In this document: positions 22,996 to 34,105 of the stretch, one piece after another
Layout of the letters: every line of letters begins with the position of its first letter
Numbering within the stretch: the stretch's first letter is position 1
NCBI GenBank assembly: GCA_028751875.1
Contig: CM054154.1
Location: forward strand, 52,741,476-52,805,475
Length of the DNA: 64,000 bases
Origin: Rapana venosa
Lineage: Eukaryota; Mollusca; Gastropoda; Neogastropoda; Muricidae
Direction: 5' to 3'
Position numbers and translations under genes: made by a program
Notes under the pieces: generated by a model
What the model was told of the DNA's origin: nothing
Seen by the model: the letters and a program-made list of their open reading frames with translations, nothing else
Database searches by the model: none

Positions 22996-24840
22996 GTGTG
23001 TGTGTTATATGGAAAGACTGATAGCCAAGATGTAGTGAAGCAGACTGAGAAAGGTGTAGCAGATCTCCAAAATGCATGCCGCTTGAAGGGTGACAATGAA
23101 CTCTGTTACATATGGCAAAGTGTACATGGAACATGTTGGCAGATGTATTGCAACATGCATACCATCCAGGGAGATCTGAAGAGACAGAGAGAAGAGCAAG
23201 ATATATATGATGGAAACAACCCAGCTCCTCGATCCAAGCAAGCTAGGTTTAATAATTCCTCTGATTGTCTCTTTTGTGGTCAGTCCATTAATGATTTCGG
23301 GAAGAAACGAAACACAGCTGTGCATCAAGTTCGGACATGTAGTTGCCGGCAACAGCTTGAAGAAAGTGGTTTAAAGCATGGACCAGAGAACAAATGGGCA
23401 GAAAGAGTGTGTGGAAGAATGCAAGCTGTCAATGACCTTCATGCTGCAGATGCTGTGTATCACCAACAGTGCAGTGTCCATTTCACCCTCTAGCATTCCA
23501 TCATTCTTCAGAGGAACAAACCACAGCAACTGCAGGCAGACCAGTAGACACAGCTCATGATGAAGTCTTCATGCGTGTCATGGCTTGTTTCAAAGAGAAT
23601 GATGATGAAAAAATCACAATCATGGACACTCTCTATACAGAGAAATATATATGGCAGAAAATAGAAAGTCACTTTGGTGATGAAGCAATTATTACCTACA
23701 TCAGAGGGAAAGAAAATGTCATTACATTCAGGTCAAATGCAAAGATCCTGGAGAAATTTTCAAAATCCAACAGAGAGAAAGATGCAGAGAAAGAAGATAA
23801 ACAGAATAATTAAAACAGCTGCAAAAGTTCAATCAGATATCAAGAACCCTGACACCTCAACAACAGAGTTTTCTTCTGCTGCAGTACCACAAACATTTGT
23901 GATTATTTACCATCTTTATTGGATTTGTTTCTCGGAACTTTGCTGGGAAGGAAAACAGATCCTGGCTTGACAATTGCTTCTCTTGGTCAGGCACTGATGC
24001 AGGCAGCACAACTAACAGTACTCATCCCTCCCCTTCAGATTGCTCTTGGGGTTGACATGCACCATCAGACTGGCTCCAAAGATCTTGTTGAACTGTCCAC
24101 AAACTTGGGTTTTGTTCTTCAAACAAGGAGGTCAGTCTGAGTGAAATGTGTGCTGCTGCTGACCAGGAAATAGGCCTGGTAGGCACGAACCCCAACAGCT
24201 GGATCCAGTTTGTTGCTGACAATGTAGATCATCAGATCAGGATACATCATATCTAATATTATCACCACAGACAATGTTCCCATTCGTTACTTTGAAAATT
24301 CTGCAGCTACTTTGTCATTAGCATACGAAGTATTACAATATTTTGGTGAGCATGACAAAGCCAGGCAACTGGATCTTCTGAGGAAAATGTCCTGGCCTCT
24401 CTGTGCCCCACCTTCAGGATAGTCAGGGATGATGCAAGCTGTGTGCAGTGGAAACTGTCCAGGTCAGAGCAGCTGTATATATTTTTCCATTTTAGAAATA
24501 GACCCCACTAACATGAGCTGCCTCTTCTCCACTTTGTCTCATGGCAGACTGATCTCCCTCCTGCTCCAGAGGATCTACTAAAGGTCATCTAATGCAACTG
24601 TACTAGGGATTGCAGTTCAAAGTGATGTGCATGCTGAAGACATGGGCTCCTATGTTCTGTGGCATGTAGACAATGCAAAGGCTTGAGCTGTCTCAATGCA
24701 CCCATTCTTCAGAAAGTGGATAAACTGGATTCATTAGATGAACCTGATTTTGATTGATTCTGCTATTTCATCTCATTCCAGCAAGAGTGCGCAAGATGAA
24801 CTGAGCTTTCCAGAACTATCAGATGTGTACTGATTCTTTG
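22996..24840 (+). pseudogene. broken cysteine-rich gene of an uncharacterised multi-copy family
   Basis: The open frame 22996-23493 shows VKQTEKGVADLQNACRL, a linker PAPRSKQARFNNSSD, then a metal-binding-like module CLFCGQSIND, HQVRTC, KWAERVCGRMQAVNDLHAADAVYHQQC. Further frames continue the product: 23469-23813 (ITYIRGKENVITFRSNAKIL) and 23919-24140 (SLGQALMQAA, GVDMHHQTGSKDLVELSTNLGF), then FVADNVDHQIR near 24210-24240. At least five frameshifts or stops are needed to link them. I recall proteins of this layout as abundant, function-unknown families in corals and lophotrochozoans. The family function is not known to me, and it could be encoded by a mobile element. No TSD or terminal repeat was seen. 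Confidence 0.6.
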
Positions 24841-26349
24841 TTGGGACCTCTTTTCTGATTACACTGGATTAAAGTAACTTGCTACAGTGATTTATTTTGA
24901 GCTAACTCTGATGCTGTTTGCCTCTACCTGCATTGTTTTATTTTGTACTCTTTGTGAAGTTCTTATCTTCTTTTTGCTGCCATGGGGACTGTACAGTGGT
25001 TGGAAACTTTGGATAAATCCTGGTAAAATGCATGAAAGCATGGTGACTCTGCATGTTGATGGGCTGCAAGCACTAAAAACAGAACATGTGCGGTATATTT
25101 TCATTGATATTCTGCTTTATTTTGCGTTCAATGGTGGCTTTATTATCCAATTTGCTATTAGTATGTCGAAAGGTTTCCAGCGATATGTCACAATACCATA
25201 TTCCGTACTGCTTTTTAAAAAAAAAGGTAAAGTCGAAATTCAATGACCATATAATCTTTAATTTTTTTTTTTTTTAAAGGCCTTGGACACTTGGATCATC
25301 CTACTTTTTGGATATGTTAAAAGTTTGCTACTTTCCTATCCAATCATCACAAAATCACTACTATTGCAATTAGTTCCTTTTTTGGCACTGTTTTGTTGTT
25401 GTTGCAAAAATCAACGAGACTTAGTTAAGGGGCCCTTTGCACTGACTGCAGAGCTGAAATGGACAGCCAGTGAAAGTCCCCAACCCACTCTCCCCCTTCC
25501 CTCTTCCTACCAACCCTCTTCACCCCTCTACCTTAGAGTTGCTGGACCATCCCTTTCATGAAACCTGATACCCATTGTTTGGTAATTTGCATGTGGCCCC
25601 CTTTTTTCAACAGAGAAAGTTCACTTGCTACCTAGTGACGACTTGTGATGTATGCCAAGAAGGGAAGTGATCGGCATGGCAGAGTTACATCCCTTAATCA
25701 GTTTTCTGTGATTTTACTTTTTTCTCCTTTTCGCAGATTTCTGCAAATTGGCAGAGATGTACCATGCCTGGAATGCAGTTCTAAACTAAACCCTGGTTTC
25801 CAGGGTTAACTGGGCCATAAACACCATAACTGAATGAAATGACAAGCAAGGTTAGCAAAAGAGAGACAGATAAGGGGAGGGGTTGGGAACAACAAGAAGA
25901 CTAGAAGAGATTGATTCTATGAGGCATAAAACTGAAAAAAAGTATGAAAGGCAGTAACATAGAAAAAATATATACGAGAAGCTAAACAATGAGAAAAGAG
26001 TTTTTAGCCCAATACTTCCACACGGTAGGGATCCTATTAATTTATACTGAATTTCAAGAGCAAGTTTCTGGCACAGAAATGCTTGAGGGTAGGTAGGTAT
26101 ACACTGGAAGAGCCCCAAGCTATTTTCACCAGGGCAGGAGAGGATAATGGGGAGGTGGAGGTAAAGGGGATATGTTCCCTCTACATTATAGCTCGACACA
26201 TCCATAGTGTTTTTTGAATGAAGACAGGAATACAACCACAAAACAATGACCAACTTTTCCCTTCCCACAGTGAAAATGAATGGAGTGCTCCACAAGAAGA
26301 TCCCATGCATGATCAATCATGCTCTCCACAACACTTCCTAGAATAGCTG
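24841..26349. other. no gene assigned; hydrophobic open frame, poly(T), eroded ORF
   Basis: 24887-25246 (+) is a 119-codon open frame rich in Leu/Phe but with no family resemblance; it may be 3' sequence of the preceding pseudogene. A T-run lies at 25263-25276. A 154-codon minus frame (26316-25852) is open but unremarkable. I assign none of them. Confidence 0.4.
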
Positions 26350-26359
26350 ATCAACATTC

Positions 26360-26505
26360 CAAAACAAAGAGCTTCTTCAAAGCCTCAACTTTCTCAGGAG
26401 GCATCACTACACTCTGAACACTCCCAAACCCGCTATGCCACATCTGTGAAGACATCCACGATGTACCAATTTCAAGACTGAATGTGCTTGTAAAGCAACA
26501 GGTGC
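26360..26505 (-). CDS. possible terminal exon of the host gene (doubtful)
   Basis: A minus-strand frame opens after a weak acceptor-like TTTACAAGCACATTCAG (about 26496-26480). It reads IGTSWMSSQMWHSGFGSV and VVMPPEKVEALKKLFVLEC before TGA. The frame is open for about 50 more codons after that stop, which also fits an eroded mobile element. It lies downstream of the three exons at 27.2-33.6 kb on the same strand. The assignment is speculative. Confidence 0.22.
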
Positions 26506-26696
26506 ACCCAGGGTATTTTTTTGTTTTTACCACCCACCAAATGCTAACAATGATCAAGGGATTTAATTTTTAAATGCATACACACATGACCTGCACAAGT
26601 TGAGCTAGAAGATATAATATAAAAAGCTCCTATACTCTATCTATCAATATTTGAATAGGTCTATGACTTCACTTCAGGACAATTTTAATCAGAACT

Positions 26697-27196
26697 NNNN
26701 NNNNNNNNNNNNNNNNNNNNNNNNNNNNNNNNNNNNNNNNNNNNNNNNNNNNNNNNNNNNNNNNNNNNNNNNNNNNNNNNNNNNNNNNNNNNNNNNNNNN
26801 NNNNNNNNNNNNNNNNNNNNNNNNNNNNNNNNNNNNNNNNNNNNNNNNNNNNNNNNNNNNNNNNNNNNNNNNNNNNNNNNNNNNNNNNNNNNNNNNNNNN
26901 NNNNNNNNNNNNNNNNNNNNNNNNNNNNNNNNNNNNNNNNNNNNNNNNNNNNNNNNNNNNNNNNNNNNNNNNNNNNNNNNNNNNNNNNNNNNNNNNNNNN
27001 NNNNNNNNNNNNNNNNNNNNNNNNNNNNNNNNNNNNNNNNNNNNNNNNNNNNNNNNNNNNNNNNNNNNNNNNNNNNNNNNNNNNNNNNNNNNNNNNNNNN
27101 NNNNNNNNNNNNNNNNNNNNNNNNNNNNNNNNNNNNNNNNNNNNNNNNNNNNNNNNNNNNNNNNNNNNNNNNNNNNNNNNNNNNNNNNNNNNNNNN
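26697..27196. other. assembly gap (500 N)
   Basis: Exactly 500 N. The round number suggests a placeholder rather than a measured size. It cuts into or just past the exon at 27197-27882. Confidence 0.99.
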
Positions 27197-27882
27197 TCAG
27201 GGTCACCTGACTACTACTGTCACGACGATGCAGCGGTAGCATTGGCTGATGATCAGTCCGTGCCATCACAACAGGTTTTTGAAGGCAGTGACCAGTCACA
27301 TGAAAGGCAGCGGTGGTGGTGATGGTGGTGGTGGCGGCTTGCAATGAATTCCATCCTGATTCCTCATGGACTGACCCGATCCCCAACTCGTTCTCCCCTC
27401 TCTCCGATACCCCAGTGTCCTGCATGCTCATGTCTGCAGCGGAGACATGAGAGGCCGAGTTTTCTACTTTGGTGGGAGGGAAGGGATGGGGGGAGGGTTT
27501 AGGGAGAGGCGACTGCAGCAGACGAGTGATGTTCCTTGCTGTCGGCCCTTTCCCACTCGCCCGGAAGGACAGGGTTGGGGTCGGGGATTTGAGGCACGAA
27601 GACGGAGGACGGCCACCCACAGGGGAGCGCAAAGGGGTGGGTTTTTGCTGAAGGTGCGTGGCTGAGGGGATGGGGTGGGGGTGGGGGTAGGGGTGCTGGT
27701 CCCTCGCAGCAGCAAGAGTTGCTGTTGCTGCTGGATCTCGTTGCGTTGCTGTTGCAGCTTCTTCTTCTGCTCCTTGAGAAGCTCCCGCTCCTGGAGCTTT
27801 CGCTGAAGCTGTAGCTGTGTTTCCCTGTGCCTGTCCCCGCCTGAGCTGCTGCTCAGCAATGGGCACACCCCTCCTCCCCCTC
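27197..27882 (-). CDS. unidentified host gene, exon c (Gln-rich coiled coil, Pro/Ser-rich tail)
   Basis: An acceptor AG at 27884-27883 follows a (TG)n pyrimidine/GT stretch. The exon starts in phase 1 (GA completing a Gly codon), which matches the phase-1 end of exon b. Residues GGDRHRETQLQLQRKLQERE open a strongly charged Lys/Glu/Gln coiled coil ending in a Q5L4 run. The protein-like reading then moves to another frame: SSCLKSPTPTLSFRASGKG, ARNITRLLQSPLPKPSPH, SMQDTGVSERGENELGIG. The switch lies in the G-rich run near 27660-27700, so a one-base sequencing or assembly indel is likely. The exon may run into the gap. I do not recognise the gene. Confidence 0.6.
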
Positions 27883-27885
27883 CTG

Positions 27886-27894
27886 CACACACAC

Positions 27895-27942
<48 letters not shown>
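27886..27942. repeat. (CA)n microsatellite at the exon c acceptor
   Basis: An almost pure CA tract on the plus strand (GT on the coding strand) directly abuts the inferred splice acceptor of exon c. Confidence 0.95.
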
Positions 27943-27944
<2 letters not shown>

Positions 27945-28001
27945 CATGACTGGACTCCTGGTGATTCTGGGCAATAAGATACACACACATCCAACAGTAT
28001 C

Positions 28002-28735
28002 TATCTATCTATCTGTCCCGTAGTCTGACGACCGTGGGGGCACCCTCAAAGACTCAACAACCAGTTCCCTCCATTCCTCTCTCTGTTCTGCCTTTCTCAG
28101 GGTTTTGTTGAGTTCTAGGCCTGTCCATTCGCTGATGTTATCCTCACAGCTCTTCCTTGGTCTGCCTGTTCTTCTTCCTCCTTGGACAGTGCCTTGTAAA
28201 ACTGTCTTTATAATTCCTTGGGATCTTGTGACATGCCCATACCATTTAAGTTTACGCTTTTTCACGATCGTTAGAAGGTTCTCATAGGGTCCAATGGTTT
28301 GCTGGATTCTGTTATGCACGCTTTCGTTGCTTATGTGGTCTTTGTAGGAGATGCCAAGGAGTCTCCGAAAGCATCTCATCTCCATCGCCTGTACTCTTCT
28401 CTCCAAATCTGCAGTCAGGGTCCATGATTCACAGGCATACAGAAATATGGATATGACAAGGGAGCGCATTAGTCTGATCTTGGAGATAAGTGAGATATTT
28501 TTATCTCTCCAGATGGTGTTTAGTTTGACAAAGCTGTTATTGTCTGTGCAGTCCTGCACACTACTTCTGGCTTGGATCCCTGGTCTGATACAATGGCTCC
28601 CAGGTACTTGAAGCTTTGAACTGTTTCCAGCTTCTGGTCATTAACCCTGATATCAGTGCTAATGCCGTTGGTGTTATTAGTCATCAGTTTGGTCTTCTCT
28701 GCACTGATTTCCATGCCGTATGTTTTGGAGGCCTT
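28002..28735 (-). mobile_element. RTE-R copy, 5'-truncated, 13-bp TSD
   Basis: It is flanked by ATCCAACAGTATC at 27989-28001 and 28736-28748. The minus strand encodes the RT thumb and C-terminus: GMEISAEKTKLMTNNTNGIS, VQSFKYLGAIVSDQGSKPE, then after a frameshift FLYACESWTLTADLERRVQA, KLKWYGHVTRSQGII and GGRRTGRPRKSCEDN. The 3' tail is (GATA)n, and RTE-type LINEs typically end in such simple repeats. It lies in the intron between exons c and b of the host gene, antisense to nothing obvious and in the same orientation as the gene. Confidence 0.93.
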
Positions 28736-28879
28736 ATCCAACAGTATCGGTTCAATAAATTATATTTAAACATCATACAAAGTTAAGCTGTATTCAGATC
28801 TGTCCTGTTATTTGGGAGCAAACAAAAACATCAAATGCATACAATATCATCTTTACTCATGTATGGAGAAGAACCACCA

Positions 28880-31565
28880 CCACTACCACTACCTCCTCTT
28901 ATCCCGTAGTCCTATGGAAGCACCACTGAAGATTTTGCAACCAGCTTCCCCTCGTAGTTAGAACATTGCGCTCGCAATCTGACAACCCGGGTTTGATTCC
29001 CGTTCAAGGGGATATTTTCCTCTTGAGTTAACATCAGTGCAGACTCCACTCTCCCCAAAGTCCTTCGGATGAAACTATAAACCGAGGCCCCGTGTGTGAA
29101 CGCACGCAGAACATCTTGCACACACGTAAAATCCTGTTCCGCTTTTCGTAAGAGTAGGCCATTGTGTGCCAGTGGGAATGGATGACAAAATTTACAGAAC
29201 CGTATACACACGAGGACTGGATGTAAAAAAGCACACAAGTGCTTATTCCATTATCCTCAATATAAAAGAATAAATAAATAAAAATAGTTTACTTTCTGTA
29301 ACAAAATGTTCCCCTCAAGGCCAGTCCACTCTCTGATGTTGTCTTCCCATGGTTTCCTCTGTCTTCCTCTTTTGTCTCCCTCCTAGTATTGTTCCCTATA
29401 GGACAGTCTTGGGCAGTCGAGATGTTCATGTGACATGCCCGAACCACTTCAGTTTGGGTTTTTCCACTGAAGTTAGGAGCTCTTCACATGGTCTGATGGC
29501 GCTTTTAATGCTGGTTTTCACTTCCTCATTAGTGATGTGATCTCTGTATGAGATACCAAAGAGTTTGCAAAAGCATTTCATTTCCATTGCCTGTATCCTT
29601 CCTTCAATGTCTGCTGCTATGGTCCATGTTTCACATGTGTACAAAAATATGGACATGATCAAGGAACACATCAATCTGATCTTGAAGCTGATGGCAATGT
29701 TCTTGTCATTCTAAAGGACTTTCAGTTTGGTCATTGCAGTTATGGTCTGGAGAGAATTTCAGCTTTTGATATTGAAGCTATGGGCAGTCTTGATTTTCTT
29801 GCCATCTATAATTATGTCAGTACTAACGCCATTGACACTATTTGTCATCAGCTAGGTTTTCTCTGCACAGATCTACATGCCATATGCCAAAGAGCTTCAT
29901 CAAGGTGATTTACCAGGTTGACAAGCTCTTTCTCTTCTCTAGCTAGACTGTCATCAGCAAAACGTAAGTTTGTCATTGTCCTGCCTCCAATGCTGACTAT
30001 TTCTTCATGATTTTCAAGTGTGTCAGCCATTATTCTCTCTAAGAAGATGAAGAGAGCAGGATTCTCAGACATCCATGGCATACTCCAACTGTGGTTTGGA
30101 ACCAATCTCCCATGTTGCTGTCATAGTAGACTGCGCTGGTTGCCTTGTCATAGAGGCATTCAATGGTTCTGATCAGGTTGCCATTGATGTTATACAGCCT
30201 CATGGTTGCCCACAGAGCTGCATGCCAGACTCTCTCGAATGCCTTCTTAAAGTCTGCAAAGATGTGGTTAAGTTCTTGTTGATGTTGCAAGTATTTCTCA
30301 GAGTATTCCAAGGTTGAAAATTTGTTTGGTTGTGCTCTGTCCTGCTCTAAAAAACCTGTCTGCTCTTCTTTGATGATGTCCTAAGCTTGAGCCTTTAGTC
30401 TGTTCTGGAGGATTCTGAGCATGACTTTTGCTTGGAAAGCTGATCTGGCTGATGGTATGGTAGTTTTTGTTAGTTGTAAGTTGCCTTTCTTTTGAGAGAA
30501 TGATAATCAGGGACTGTGTTCAAGGTTTTGGCCACTCCCCTGTCCGCCAGACCTAACTGCAGATGTTGAGTAACACCTTTATCATGGCCTCTCTTCCTGC
30601 CTGGACCAGTTCTGATAGAATATTGTCCACTCCTGCTGACTTCCCCTTCTTTAGTGATCTTACTGCACTTTCAACTTCTTCATGTAGGATGGGGTAGCTG
30701 CTGTTGCTGGTTGGTGGAGAGACATCTAACACCTTGGGGTCTCCTGTGGCTGTGTGAGTGTACAATTCAGAGCAGTACTCTGTCTGCCTCTTTAAAATAT
30801 CTTGATCTTCCGTGAAACATTTCCCTGCTTTGTCTTGGATGGTAGTGGTTCTCCCTTGTTTTGAGCTTGTCAGGACTTTCACAAGCTGGTAAGTTTTCTT
30901 GCGGTTGCATATTTTCTTTGATACCTTCGCATTGTTCCTCAATCTATGTCTCCTTTGCTTTTCTCATGCCTTTTTAACTTGTTGATTGGCTTCTCTGTAT
31001 AGTTTGCACCTTCAGCCTTCTTCTTTTGCTTCAGCTCTCTGTGTTTGTAACACAGCTTGAGAATGTCTTCTGTGACCCAGGGATTTTTAGTAGGTCGGTG
31101 TTTGCCAAGGATACTGTTAGCTGTTTCAGTCACTGCAGTGTTAAAGCTGTCAATCACTGTATTATATTTTGGTGTCCTGGATGTCAAGAATGAGGAGTGG
31201 GGCAAATTTTCCTCATATCATTGCTTTGAGGTTTTCTGCTTTGATTGGGTCCTTTAGATTCTCAAGATTGAACTTTATCCTTAAATTTCCCTACCTCTTA
31301 ATTCTCTTGAGGCAAGAGTCTAAATGTCATCATCACAAGCTCATGGTCACTTCCTATGTCTTGCTCCTGGTCTTTGCAACAATGACACTTGATTGAAAGC
31401 GTTGTTGGACCATGATGTAGTCTATTGAAATGGGGTAATCTCTTCTTGGGCTGTGCCATGTCCAGCGTCTAGATGGTTTGTGTGGACCAGATGTGTTTAC
31501 CACCTTCACTTTGCTGAATCTGGCAAATTCTAAGAGCCTCAAGCCTCTGTCATTGGTCTCAGGGT
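28880..31565 (-). mobile_element. RTE-R second copy, longer, decayed, split by SINE-B
   Basis: Minus-strand order: endonuclease C-terminus near 31560-31390 (ETNDRGLRLLEFARFSK, DYPISIDYIMVQQRF), linker 31205-30939 (NPWVTEDILKLCYKHREL), 30942-30553 (VRSLKKGKSAGVDNILSELV), RT 30311-29848 (IFADFKKAFERVWHAALWAT, TTVGVCHGC, NLRFADD), thumb 29674-29426 (FLYTCETWTIAADIEGRI, KLKWFGHVT) and a tail AAKSSVV equivalent at 28900-28945. The tail is rich in GGTAGTGGTGG. It is interrupted by SINE-B at 28954-29308. Several frameshifts are present. It is intronic in the host gene. Confidence 0.88.
28954..29308 (+). mobile_element. SINE-B copy 1, tRNA-derived, 8-bp TSD
   Basis: It is flanked by TTCCCCTC at 28946-28953 and 29309-29316. 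The tRNA-like head has GTTAGAACATTGCG and the B-box region GGTTTGATTCCCG. The body contains CCTTCGGATGAAACTATAAA, and the 3' end is an (AATA)n tail. It lacks the first about 20 bases of the 36.3-kb copy (GACGGGATAGCCTAGTG...). Confidence 0.92.
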
Positions 31566-31693
31566 TGTGCACACGCACACAGAGTCTTGTATACCCACCC
31601 ACACAGACAAAGCAGACTCTCACTACCTCTCTCTTATACACACAGACAGACACACATCCACTGGCAGCCCCCATCCCCCTCACACAGCCATAC

Positions 31694-31898
31694 CAGAAGA
31701 GTTGTTGACAGCGGTGTCTTGCAGAGCAGCCAGCACAGTGAAGGCAGCTGTGGACTTGCTGTTGACATACAAATTTCCCACCAGAAACTCGGCCAGCTCC
31801 CCCACCCCGCCAAAGGTGCGAGACAAGAGACGCCCTGCCCACTCACACACCAGCTGGCAGGACGCAGACATCATTTCGCTTTCCTGAAGTTCTTCCCT
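31694..31898 (-). CDS. unidentified host gene, exon b
   Basis: On the minus strand the acceptor CTTTCTGATGACAG precedes AGGGAAGAAC at 31898, and the donor CTTCTG/GTATGG ends it at 31694. The 205 bases read as 68 codons plus one base (phase 0 in, phase 1 out). The product is REELQESEMMSASCQLVCEW then AGRLLSRTFGGVGELAEFLV and NSKSTAAFTVLAALQD, a helical, Leu/Ala-rich segment that could pack like ARM/HEAT-type repeats. I do not recognise the protein. Neighbouring introns are filled with RTE, SINE and GT repeats. Phases agree with exon a upstream and exon c downstream. Confidence 0.65.
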
Positions 31899-31953
31899 CT
31901 GTCATCAGAAAGGTATCAAAGTTAGTAGATTTATAATTGACTACAATATGCTA

Positions 31954-31986
<33 letters not shown>

Positions 31987-31999
31987 GATCTGGTCAGAT

Positions 32000-32800
32000 G
32001 TCTCCTCTGCAACTGGTAACCATGTAACCGAGTACTGCCTGTGTGATGTGGATAGATGGACCATTCCAGTGATGTGGAGAGAGGGTCTGCTGCATGGGTA
32101 ACAGCTGTCCCTCCATACTTATTTACCCAGGCATTGCACTCTAAGAGAGGTCACTCCAGCTTCACTTTGCAGCATCGACACAACACGGGAAGCAGCAGTC
32201 TACCAGTTATAAGCCTGCATACTCAATTGGCATAGAGTCAGACGCCAGGGGCTGCTTCCAACAGTAGGAGAGGTCATCGCATCTTATTGGGCAGCCCCCA
32301 GCCAGTAAGGTGCTGCCCCGCCACGGTCCGTTAGCCTCACTGGGTGCGTGGGGTTTAGGGTGGAAAACCGACAAGCCGATTGACAACTGTGCACCAGGCA
32401 ACAGAAACATGAACCCACCCCCATGAAAATGGGCACACGGAAGGTAAGAACAATGACATCAGGTTTTCTGATGACCTGCAGGAAATAAATGATGCTCACA
32501 AGACTGCTGTCATTGACAGAGAACTGAGCAGACTGCAAACAGACATCGTCGCCCTTCAAGAAACCAGGCTCCCAGAAACAGGATCTGTGAGGGAAAGAGA
32601 CTTCACCCTGTTCTGGCAGGGCAAACCATCAGATGAAATCAGAGGCTGCAGCCCAGGCAGACAGACCAGCGTCAGACTTCATCTGTGCCCTCTGCCATAG
32701 GGACTGTCTGTCATTCCCATGTTGGACTGGCCAGCCACAACCAACGCTGTACCAGAATTAACACATACAGTGCAACTCCATAGTCTTCTGAGACTGACAG
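32000..32800 (+). mobile_element. internally deleted RTE-like derivative (leader + EN start + C-terminal finger)
   Basis: A leader region (about 32000-32420) precedes a frame reading TRKVRTM, then (shifted) LSRLQTDIVALQETRLPETG and FTLFWQGKPSDEI. This is the N-terminus of an APE-type LINE endonuclease, similar to NIDIAALSETRLTC in RTE-Z at 58.8 kb. Near 32650-32750 it passes directly into a CALCHRDC...HVGLASHNQRC-type zinc finger that belongs at the C-terminus of such pols, and then a short 3' UTR (CCATAGTCTTCTGAGACTG). All RT sequence is missing, so it could move only with a partner's enzymes. Confidence 0.6.
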
Positions 32801-32999
32801 CTGCAAACAACTCTGAGTGTGCTCTTGGGTGCATGTGTGTGTGCAAATGAGCTTGTGATTGCAAACATATGTGTAAGCATGCTTGCTGGATTCAATATGA
32901 GTGTGGTTGCCTATATGCATGTGAACTTGCAAGCATATAAACACATTGTTATTTGTAAAATTCAGTTAAGAAATGCACACTAACTTTAATTTTTAACAA

Positions 33000-33380
33000 T
33001 CATTCTATTTATTTAGTTCCTTGGCTAGAGCTCTGAGGTTCACAAATGATGAAATTTTTGTGTATGTGACCATTTTCGCACACCATTAAGGTAGCCACAT
33101 TCCAACTTCGGAGATGTCTAAATACAACACAAGGGTGCATGCGTTTTAAAAATGTTGTTGTCCTATCGGCCTACTTTGCTAAAAGGTAAAATGGGTTTTA
33201 ACATGTGTGCATGTTATGCATGTGTTTGCACAAGGGACCTTGGTTTATAATATCATCCGAAAGACTTTTGGGGGAGTGGAGTTGGCACTGTTTACTCCAG
33301 AGGGAAATATCCCCTTAAACAGGTGCCTTTATCCCTGGCCTTCAGATCATGAATAAAAGGTACTAAACATTAGGCTATCC
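33000..33380 (-). mobile_element. SINE-B relic, strongly diverged
   Basis: 33226-33310 parallels the 36.35-36.70 kb SINE-B (CCTTGGTTTATA, GACTTTTGGGG.GAGTGGAGT, TACTCCAGAGGGAAATATCCC). Flanking bases to 33000 keep the ATTTATTTAG tail in scattered blocks. The tRNA head is eroded. This is the oldest of the three SINE-B copies here. Confidence 0.7.
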
Positions 33381-33477
33381 TATCCCCCCCCAATGTTTGA
33401 GTTAAAGCACACACGGAATACTTACAATTATCACATATTTTAAACTGATACATGTACACACAGGCACAGACACAGAC

Positions 33478-33550
33478 CTTGGGTTTTTTTGGACTGACTT
33501 CCAAATCAGGTAGAGAAGGTGGCTGAACATCCATCTTCTTCCTCAGTCCA
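33478..33550 (-). CDS. unidentified host gene, exon a
   Basis: On the minus strand the acceptor CTGTTATAG precedes TGGACTGAGG, and the donor CCCAAG/GTCTGT ends it. The 73 bases carry one leftover base plus 24 codons, ending in phase 0, which matches the phase-0 start of exon b. The product GLRKKMDVQPPSLPDLEVSP then KKPK is a basic, disordered-looking linker, and the K/R cluster continues into exon b (KREEL). Upstream exons would lie further right, but none was found in the repeat-rich sequence. Confidence 0.5.
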
Positions 33551-33639
33551 CTATAACAGTACGTGCCATAGTTAAGGAGCCATTTCTCTTTTTTATTTTA
33601 TTTTTATTATAAAGATCATTGGAATTCACTACATCAACA

Positions 33640-34105
33640 CCCCCCCCCCCCCCCCCCCCCTTCCTTCATTATAAACACAAAAAACCCATGATTCAAACAC
33701 CATTGTTCTTGAACCCAAAAACTATTTTGTAATTCATGATTACACCATTATTACACTAAATGAATTTTTTATTTTTATAAAGACAGACAAATTTTGAATG
33801 TAATGTATGTGTTTGTGTGATAGTATAAAAATGTGATGTGTTAGCGTGCGCACATAACCATTTTTAATGCGTCTGTGTGTGCACACATTTTGTGTGTGTG
33901 TATGTGCATGTGCGTGAGTGAGGCATACATACCTGCATGCGTGTGCATGATATGTGTATGTGCATATATGTGTCTGGTGTGTGTGTGTGTGTGTGACTGT
34001 GTGCATATGTGTCTGAATGTTTTGAGTGTGTGTTATGTGTGCATGCATGTGTGTGTGTGTGTGTGTGTGTGCGTGCGCGCGCGCTTGTGTGTGTGTGTGT
34101 GTGCG
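33640..34105. repeat. C homopolymer and long GT-rich tract
   Basis: About 20 C at 33641-33660. Then 33800-34105 is an imperfect (TG)n/(TGCA) tract with CGCGCG near 34075-34083. There is no gene. Confidence 0.9.

Noticed and set aside
24887..25246. 119-codon hydrophobic ORF, possible membrane protein
   Set aside because: AT-rich, no signal peptide logic, no splice support, and follows a pseudogene. It is likely non-coding 3' sequence.
26685..27986. 433-codon minus-strand ORF
   Set aside because: It spans 500 unknown bases and starts in a (GT)n tract. Only its 27.2-27.7 kb part looks coding, and I treat that as part of exon c.
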